Positions 58,145 through 64,000 of a stretch of DNA of 64,000 bases are shown piece by piece (positions within the stretch are counted from its first letter, which is position 1; each line of letters starts with the position of its first letter). A program made the position numbers and the translations under genes. Source of the DNA: Omphiscola glabra (Eukaryota > Mollusca > Gastropoda > Lymnaeidae); NCBI GenBank assembly GCA_964017045.1, contig OZ024801.1, positions 34,335,257-34,399,256 on the forward strand. Direction: 5' to 3'. A model generated the notes under the pieces. That model was not told the DNA's origin. It made no database searches and saw nothing but the letters and a program-made list of their open reading frames with translations.

Positions 58145-59060
58145 CCCTCACGGCCCACTAACCATTTGGCCTTGACCGGTGCAGCAATGACAAAACCCAG
58201 CCCTGAACACATACAGAACAGAGACCATCAAAAGGTATTCAAATACCATAATGAAAGATTTCATGGACAGCTCTGCCAACACAAGAGAAAGAAATGCAGG
58301 GTATGGTGTGCTTATACTGCACCCAACTGGAGGGCCACCAAACCCGGAACTTTCAGGGTCCAGTGGGACTGCAGCATCAAATTTCGATGCAGAGCTGGAA
58401 GCTATCCACAGGGCCCTGGAAAGTGTGCACCACACTCTGCTGAGGTGGGAGCTTGTGGGACTTGATGTAATAGTCTACTCCGACTCAAGATCTGCTCTTG
58501 AGATCTTAGGAAAGAGAATGGGTACCATGTACTTATTTAGCCCCAACATAGATGATGTGTGCAAGATCTGTGAACTAGGAGGAACTGTAACAGGATTCCA
58601 GGGCATGTTTACATCTTTGGCAATGAAAAAGCAGACACTCTGGCAAAAACCGGGGCTGCCCAGCCTCAGCCGAATGTACCAGTAACTTATCTGGGAATTA
58701 AAAACTGGTTGGCAGACTATTTCAGAACAAAATGGCACAGGCAGTGGGCAGACAATATGACAGCCAGAGGTGTTTTCGCTAACCTGCCAACTCCAAGCAG
58801 ACAAGACCCATGGTCGCAGGCAGCTGAGTCTAGTGAAACAGATGTGTACTGAGCACAGTCCCATCTGCACATATTTCAACAGTCTAGATCTACCTACCTG
58901 CATTGCATCCTGGTCCCAGAAACACTAGCGTATCTGTTGACAGAATGTCCCTTACTAGATGTTTCGGGGAGCCCTATGTGAGGAGAATGTTATATTTCTC
59001 AGCAGATGGAGCTGGTAGCCAATGTACTAGCCGAGTCATAAGAGAGTAATCTCGGACCCT
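58145..59060 (+). pseudogene. RNase H fragment of a LINE, inverted
   Basis: On the plus strand the sequence encodes an RNase H-like segment: AGYGVLILHPTGG, SNFDAELEAIHRALESV (with the catalytic-type D/E) and LDVIVYSDSRSALEILG (with the second D). After a frame break come NEKADTLAKTG-like sequence and a C-terminal stretch. It sits in opposite orientation between two parts of the minus-strand LINE relic, so it is a separate insertion or a local inversion. Confidence 0.82.
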
Positions 59061-59630
59061 CACCAGAATATGTGTGTTAGTTAGTAAGCCTAATCAACTC
59101 TTTGTTAAGACACCTATCACTTATAACTGTGTGTCTGCAAGTATGCCACATCACAAGGTCATCTGTGTAGTGTGCCTTCTCCACCTGTAGCTCGTCTGTT
59201 AGGTCATTAAAAATCATTAGGAATAGGGTACAACTATGTGATGAACCTTCCTTTCTTCTAGGACACACTTTGATTAAGTGGCATTATTTATGTTTAAATA
59301 GTACAATCAGTAAGAAAGAACTTTAAATGTTTGTACAACTTGCCATGAATCCCTGCACTTTTAACTTTCTGGAGAGCCTTTCCATCACACTCTATCATGG
59401 GCCTGCTGGAGGTCAAAAAGAGACAGCTGTGGTGTGTTTTTTGTTTTGGATCCTTTGGCATCATCCATACACTATCAGCAGTAAAACCAACTTGGTGTTT
59501 ATTGAGTGTGCCAGTTACTTCTAGCCACAAATAGATGCGATTGCAGAGCAGGTGTTTTATTTTAATTTTTACAGCCCTACTAATAATGTTCCTGGTGATA
59601 TGATCATTGTTAAGTTCCATATTTGCACTG

Positions 59631-60231
59631 CTGTCTGGGTGAGCCCAATCTGGCCTGCAGGACATTGTTAGAGGACCCCTGAATTCAGTGAATTTGACTA
59701 AATAAAAAAACCTATTAAGAAATAGCCTCTGTCTCTCTCTAAGTCTAACAATGCCACTAGAGGATTCACTCTGACTTAGTTTAACTGGAAAAAAACACAA
59801 CTTTTGCTGGATCAAGGAATGAAATAATTTTAGAAAATCAGTTGAGAGAGTTCTGTTCATATAATAACTGATCAGGCTAAGACATTAAAAAATGAGGCTG
59901 CTAAGGCTAAGGCAAAAGAAAGTCTTAAAAAACAAGAAAAACCAAATTTAAAATGTGTGAATTGTGTATGGTAGGTAAACTCTGCAAATCAAATGGAATT
60001 TTGTTTATGTTTTGTATCATCCTAGTTGACTTTCTTTTATTAATATAACTTTTTTAATTATTAAAATTATTAGTAGGCCTAGTGCCCTACTTATTGAGAC
60101 AATTCAAACTTGATTCAAATTCAAAGTATTGTCAATCAGTAGTACAGTATCAATGATCAAATATCAGTATAGTCATAGTCATAATACTATTAGTATAATA
60201 TTATCGTTATTTGTAAATTGTAATGACTTAC
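59631..60231. other. presumed ANKLE2 first intron, no feature
   Basis: AT-rich. An open frame at 59600-59860 on the minus strand may be the decayed 5' part of the LINE. Confidence 0.35.
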
Positions 60232-60305
60232 CTTATAATTAAACTGTGGATATTTGCGCTCCTCTTCGTCTGCCAACTCCAGCACAAAACTGCAGTCTCG
60301 TATGT
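60232..60305 (-). other. possible 5' non-coding exon of ANKLE2
   Basis: A good donor AATTATAAG|GTAAGTC lies on the minus strand at 60231/60232, in a less AT-rich stretch with GC-richer sequence up to about 60480, as expected of a first exon near a promoter. Spliced to 55481, the ANKLE2 frame meets stops in this exon, so it would be 5' UTR. Another frame (FVLELADEEERKYPQFNYK) is open but out of phase. The 5' boundary is unknown. Confidence 0.4.
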
Positions 60306-62670
60306 AGCATTAACTAATGATCGAGGAATCTCTCACTGACTCACTACACAGCCCTGCAGTGCAATGTGTGAGTGTATTGACTGGTGTGTACTGTAGTGAG
60401 TGTTGTGTGAGTGATTCGTCTCTGAGCGAGTGTCTATGAGTTTTTAAAACCAGAGCAGTCTTTTATAACCGTCGTTCTAGTATAATTTTAAAACTATTCA
60501 AAGTAACGTAAACGTACACTTCAAATATTCAATAGACAAAACGATAAATAATTAAATGTTTTAAAACAACGCTTGTCACATAACTGAACACAGTATATAC
60601 GTTTGTTTATCGGCCATTTTGAATCATTCCAATGTTACCAATTATTTCATTGGCCTAAAAAAGGGGACGGTTCCGTCTAAAATTTGGGAGTATATCTTCA
60701 GAGACAGATCACCATTGAAAACGACAAAGTGGAAATTAAAACGAAATTATAATTTACAAATATTTATTTATTGAGATATTTTTCACATTTTAAATGATGT
60801 CAATCATTTATAAAGAAATGGGGATTGGCCTTTTTAAATAAGGCATATTATAGCCTTCTTAATGAATGTTTCAAATCAAATATAATATTATGTCAGTCTT
60901 TTGAATGGGTCGTCTTCAGACAAACAGTGAAACATTTAAATAATATTTTCAACTGGCTGATAAACATCATAAGATTTATATATTAAAATCCCAAACCTAA
61001 TTTAAAATTGTTTCAATTGCAGCAGTCAAGTAACTAAATAGTTTCGGTCCTATTTTATTGGCCAATAATCAATAGATAATTAAATTTGCCCACTTCTTAA
61101 AAAGGAAGATGTAGATTGTAGTAACTCAAGCTGTCACTCACGAGCAGGCTTACTTTTTATTTCATGGATTTTTTTAAATGTTCACAATTTATTTAAAATA
61201 ATAAAATATGTAAACCACGATTTATATGATTTTTATAATAGTATTCTAATTATAACAACGTAATATACATAAAGATTCGAATTAACATATTAATATATAA
61301 TAAGATGTAGGGAAAAAAAGAACCAATGTCTGCCATTGTTACAATGTAAACGAAAACAGGTGAAAGGTTAAGAGTTTTAAGACTTTTAAAAGAGGTTAAC
61401 AAAAGTAGTTGTAATTTAAAAGAAATCGGGTCTACTCCCATATTTCAATTTAAATTTAAAGAAAACTTTATAATTTAAGGATTCAAAGTAAAATCTCAGA
61501 ATTAAATATTTTAATCAATAAATAAATAAGGTTTGTGTTCTATCATGACTGATGTCTTTCGGACACATCTAGAAACGCCCCCTTTTTATTTTTATAACTA
61601 ATTTTCGTGCTGAATAACTCCATTATTGCTCATATATAACTTATAACATTTCGATTAGCATGCAGTAATTATACAATAATATTAATTATTTAATTATGAT
61701 CAAGATTTTGGCTTTGGCATCGACCTCATTAAATCTCATTTACATAATAATACATGCCTCAACTTCAAGCCTCAAAACAATTAGTTAAAAAGAAAGATTT
61801 ATTTAAAATTAAACTTAAAGACACTCAATACTTAATTATATAATATTAATAAATTTACTAGCTGGACTCAGTCAAGCTTTGAATTGGTCAGTTGGTGGCA
61901 GACTTTGTTTTTATTGAAATAGGGGCCTAATTATTATGGCTTTGACTTTGATGATATTTCACTTGTATAGTGTTATGAATGGAGTCCAACCAATGCAGGC
62001 AAATGCTAGTATTATGAGGATTGAGATAAGCTTCACATTTTTTTTTCCTCATTCAAGTTAAAGACTTAAGAAGTTAAATGAATTTTTTTTTTTATAAATC
62101 CAAGTTTTATGTTCATTTTTCAGTCATCAGTGTCATTTAAGGTTAATTTTATTATTACTGCTACTATTAAATTCTATTACTATTATGTTATGAATTAGCA
62201 TAGCTAAAATCTCTCTTAGTCTCTAGTGGACTCTAGATTAAGAATTTAACTTTAAGTTTAAGATATCCCTATGTTTCTTTATAAAACTTTATTCAAATGT
62301 ATAAAATATATTATAATATATATTATAATATATTATTATATCCTAATCCTATCTTTTTTGGATTGTATGCCTATATATTTGATTTAAATTCATATGTATA
62401 CTCCAGTTGATTTAAATTTTACATGAAAAGTTAAGCCATCAGCAACTGATAGATACAGTTTCAAATTATTTTTTTTTTGGTTTAAAATATACCCTATTAC
62501 TAATTAAACTTCATACATTTGCATGAGTTTATACTTGAAAAAATGTTCTAGACATTAATTTAAAAACTATTTTTCTCATATATTTTACAAATATATATGA
62601 AGACAAAAAAAAAACTTTGTAATTATTGTTTATGTAAACTAGAATTAATTCTATATTTTTAATTTTATAG
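60306..62670. other. AT-rich intergenic or intronic DNA
   Basis: 2.4 kb with very high AT and no tandem array, transposon end or coding frame recognised, in contrast to the left half of the window. Confidence 0.5.
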
Positions 62671-62986
62671 GAGACGGAAAAGTTCAGTGGACTAGTAAAA
62701 AGGGGCAAAGTCTCTCAGAATATCATTCATCAACTCCAACACTTGATGCACTAGTCGCTGGTATTGCAATGGCATCTTATGAACGATTTGATCAAAATTG
62801 CCCACATACACTGCCGGGGGACACAACCAAAAGCTCTGAAGGACAAAATGGAGATGGAATCATCAAAGACAGTCATATTGAAATTGAGAACGATGGAAAA
62901 GTAATGATTTTTGGTCTTGACAACAAAGAATCTGCATATATTTCAGATCCTGCAGGGGATCCATATGCCCCTAAAACTGGACTAGA
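62671..62986 (+). CDS. exon of a voltage-sensor protein, cytoplasmic N-terminal region
   Basis: Acceptor AATTTTATAG|GAGACG and donor ACTAGA|GTAAGT, 316 bases, phase 1 in and 2 out. It encodes a hydrophilic, acidic segment (KVQWTSKKGQSLSEYHSS through DPAGDPYAPKTGLE) immediately before the membrane exon. No domain of its own is seen. The entry phase is the one left by the donor at 44071. Confidence 0.8.
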
Positions 62987-63165
62987 GTAAGTATTTTAAA
63001 AGAAGGGAGCAAATATTTTGAAATATTAATTTTAAAAATAAAACCATAAACATTTAAAAAAAAATATATTTATTATTGTTAATAGCGTTCTTTAATTAAA
63101 AAGACTATTACTTTATTGTACAAGGCTCTTAATTATTTAACCATTTTCTCTCAATTTCATCACAG

Positions 63166-63372
63166 AAAGGCACAAGCTAATGTGCAACGAATTGTTGAAA
63201 ACTTTTACTTCCGAGCATTTACAGTCATTTTGATTCTCCTTGATTTCATCCTGGTCATTGTAGACCTGTCTCTGTATGATTGTGCAAGAAATGATGTAGC
63301 AGTTGAAATCATTTCCCATATCATCATATGTTACTTCATTGTTGAGATTGCTGCTCGTATTTTCATTCAAGG
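63166..63372 (+). CDS. voltage-sensor S1-S2 exon, voltage-sensing phosphatase-like
   Basis: Acceptor TCATCACAG|AAAGGC and donor TTCAAG|GGTAAA or CAAGG|GTAAAT, 207 bases to 63372, phase 2 in. It encodes an amphipathic lead (KAQANVQRIVENFYFRAF), S1 (FTVILILLDFILVIVDLSL with its mid-membrane Asp), a short loop and S2 (EIISHIIICYFIVEIAARIF with its Glu). This layout and the R-I-V-x-N lead match TPTE/VSP proteins, which couple a four-helix voltage sensor to a PTEN-like phosphoinositide phosphatase. S3, S4 and the phosphatase would lie beyond 64 kb. An Hv1-type proton channel or other sensor protein is the alternative. Confidence 0.75.
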
Positions 63373-64000
63373 GTAAATTCTGTTTTGACTATTTATGTGA
63401 AAGATATGATACTAAAAAAATAAGATAGCATTGTTGCTTCTAACTCGCTTTTTGTAAGATAACTTGTTTTTAAAAAATGCTAAATGACATTATGGTATCT
63501 GTTTTATTAACTTATTTTAATACTTAAAAGTACTTGAAGTTCATTTTATGCATGTTTTCAATACAACTTGTGGATATATCTGGAGGAATCTGGGCACATG
63601 CCCTCTGTTAAGTAATTTCTACTACTAAATTTACGTATTAATATGCTAAGCAAATATCATCACACTTACATACAATGGCACTCTCTCACTCGCACACTTC
63701 TATTAATGTATATGACTACTTTCCTTCTATAATGATTATATCAACACAAGTGGTTCAGCCCACTAATATTAATATTTAATTACAAGTATAAAATTAAATG
63801 AGTACATAACATTACATAATATAAACAATAGAAATAACAGCTACATATACTTAATAATACTAATTACTAAATACTAGATTAAGACTGGCTGGTTAGCCCT
63901 GGAGGGTCTCTTGTACTCAGGTTGGGCTGACGTTCCTGTGGTCCCCAAATCAAACACACAGCAGTAGTAGTAGTATGGTTTGCCCTCTCGTACGGGTACT
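63373..64000. other. intron of the voltage-sensor gene
   Basis: AT-rich. The last 110 bases (GGCTGGTTAGCCCTGGAGGG to the window end) are GC-richer and may be a transposon or SINE edge, but this cannot be judged from a partial copy. Confidence 0.45.

Larger units (their letters stand above)
56640..59630 (-). pseudogene. decayed LINE with RT and downstream domains
   Basis: On the minus strand, high to low coordinate, I can follow an RT palm fragment (SAGIHGKLYKHLKFFLTDCT near 59300), a block with SCTLFLMIFNDLTDELQVEK and a decayed catalytic box YTDD (59077-59268), thumb-like sequence with KVSTTKTVYLVLIKA near 58100, and TEPLNLRRVAAVIEMVERYR near 57550-57690. The lowest part (56640-56880) resembles the Cys-rich tail region of I/Jockey-type elements. 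Many stops and frameshifts are present. It lies in the presumed first intron of ANKLE2 and is interrupted by an inverted RNase H segment at 58145-59060. Confidence 0.75.

Noticed and set aside
60232..60305. Peptide FVLELADEEERKYPQFNYK as a coding first exon of ANKLE2
   Set aside because: Its phase does not fit the acceptor at 55481 for the LEM frame, and there is no in-frame ATG after the upstream TAA.
63880..64000. tRNA or SINE at the window edge
   Set aside because: No clear A and B box and the sequence is cut by the window end.

Overview
This is eukaryotic genomic DNA, AT-rich and intron-containing, with many non-LTR, hAT and LTR-like relics. It most likely comes from a lophotrochozoan, probably a gastropod mollusc. 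The organism call is an inference from three things: invertebrate-type ANKLE2 and voltage-sensor gene fragments, SPIN-like hAT copies (a family known from tetrapods and a pond snail), and the extreme minisatellite and poly-G/poly-C load. No prokaryotic or organellar gene organisation is present.

Left part (1 to about 46.7 kb): I see no convincing host gene until 42.8 kb. The sequence is a mosaic of tandem arrays with unit lengths from about 11 to 71 bp. The largest are an 18-bp array (7.9-10.2 kb), a 19-bp array (34.6-35.4 kb), a 23-bp array (30.0-32.0 kb) and a 30-bp array (36.8-37.8 kb). Many long open frames in the window, including frames of 735 and 777 codons, are only these arrays read through, because their unit length is a multiple of three. 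Between the arrays lie mobile elements. There are SPIN-like hAT copies, two other small hAT-like families and a 1.65-kb ZBED5-like hAT with a broken transposase. Two copies of an LTR-like element have 4-bp duplications. A decayed reverse transcriptase contains a nested CR1/L2-like insertion, and further CR1/L2-like 3' ends occur elsewhere. Several insertions keep target-site duplications that can be read directly.

Right part (42.8-64 kb): two genes on opposite strands. On the minus strand, seven coding exons (55470 down to 46788) join in perfect phase into 347 codons of an ANKLE2 homologue (LEM domain, conserved central domain, ankyrin region). A possible 5' non-coding exon lies at 60.2 kb, and the C-terminal exons were not found. 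On the plus strand, exons at 62671-62986 and 63166-63372 encode an N-terminal region followed by S1-S2 of a voltage-sensor domain, best matching the voltage-sensing phosphatase (TPTE/VSP) family. A large 5' exon at 42841-44071 has a compatible splice phase and may be its first coding exon. If so, the ANKLE2 gene sits antisense inside an 18.6-kb intron. The ANKLE2 introns hold a 2.8-kb 54-bp array, a GC-rich insertion with an 11-bp duplication, and a decayed RNase H-bearing LINE.

By my tally about 18 kb, a bit under a third of the window, is tandem repeat. I found no evidence of a new enzymatic or defence system. The most interesting biology is the interplay of transposons and minisatellites: elements landing inside arrays, and arrays growing out of transposon sequence.
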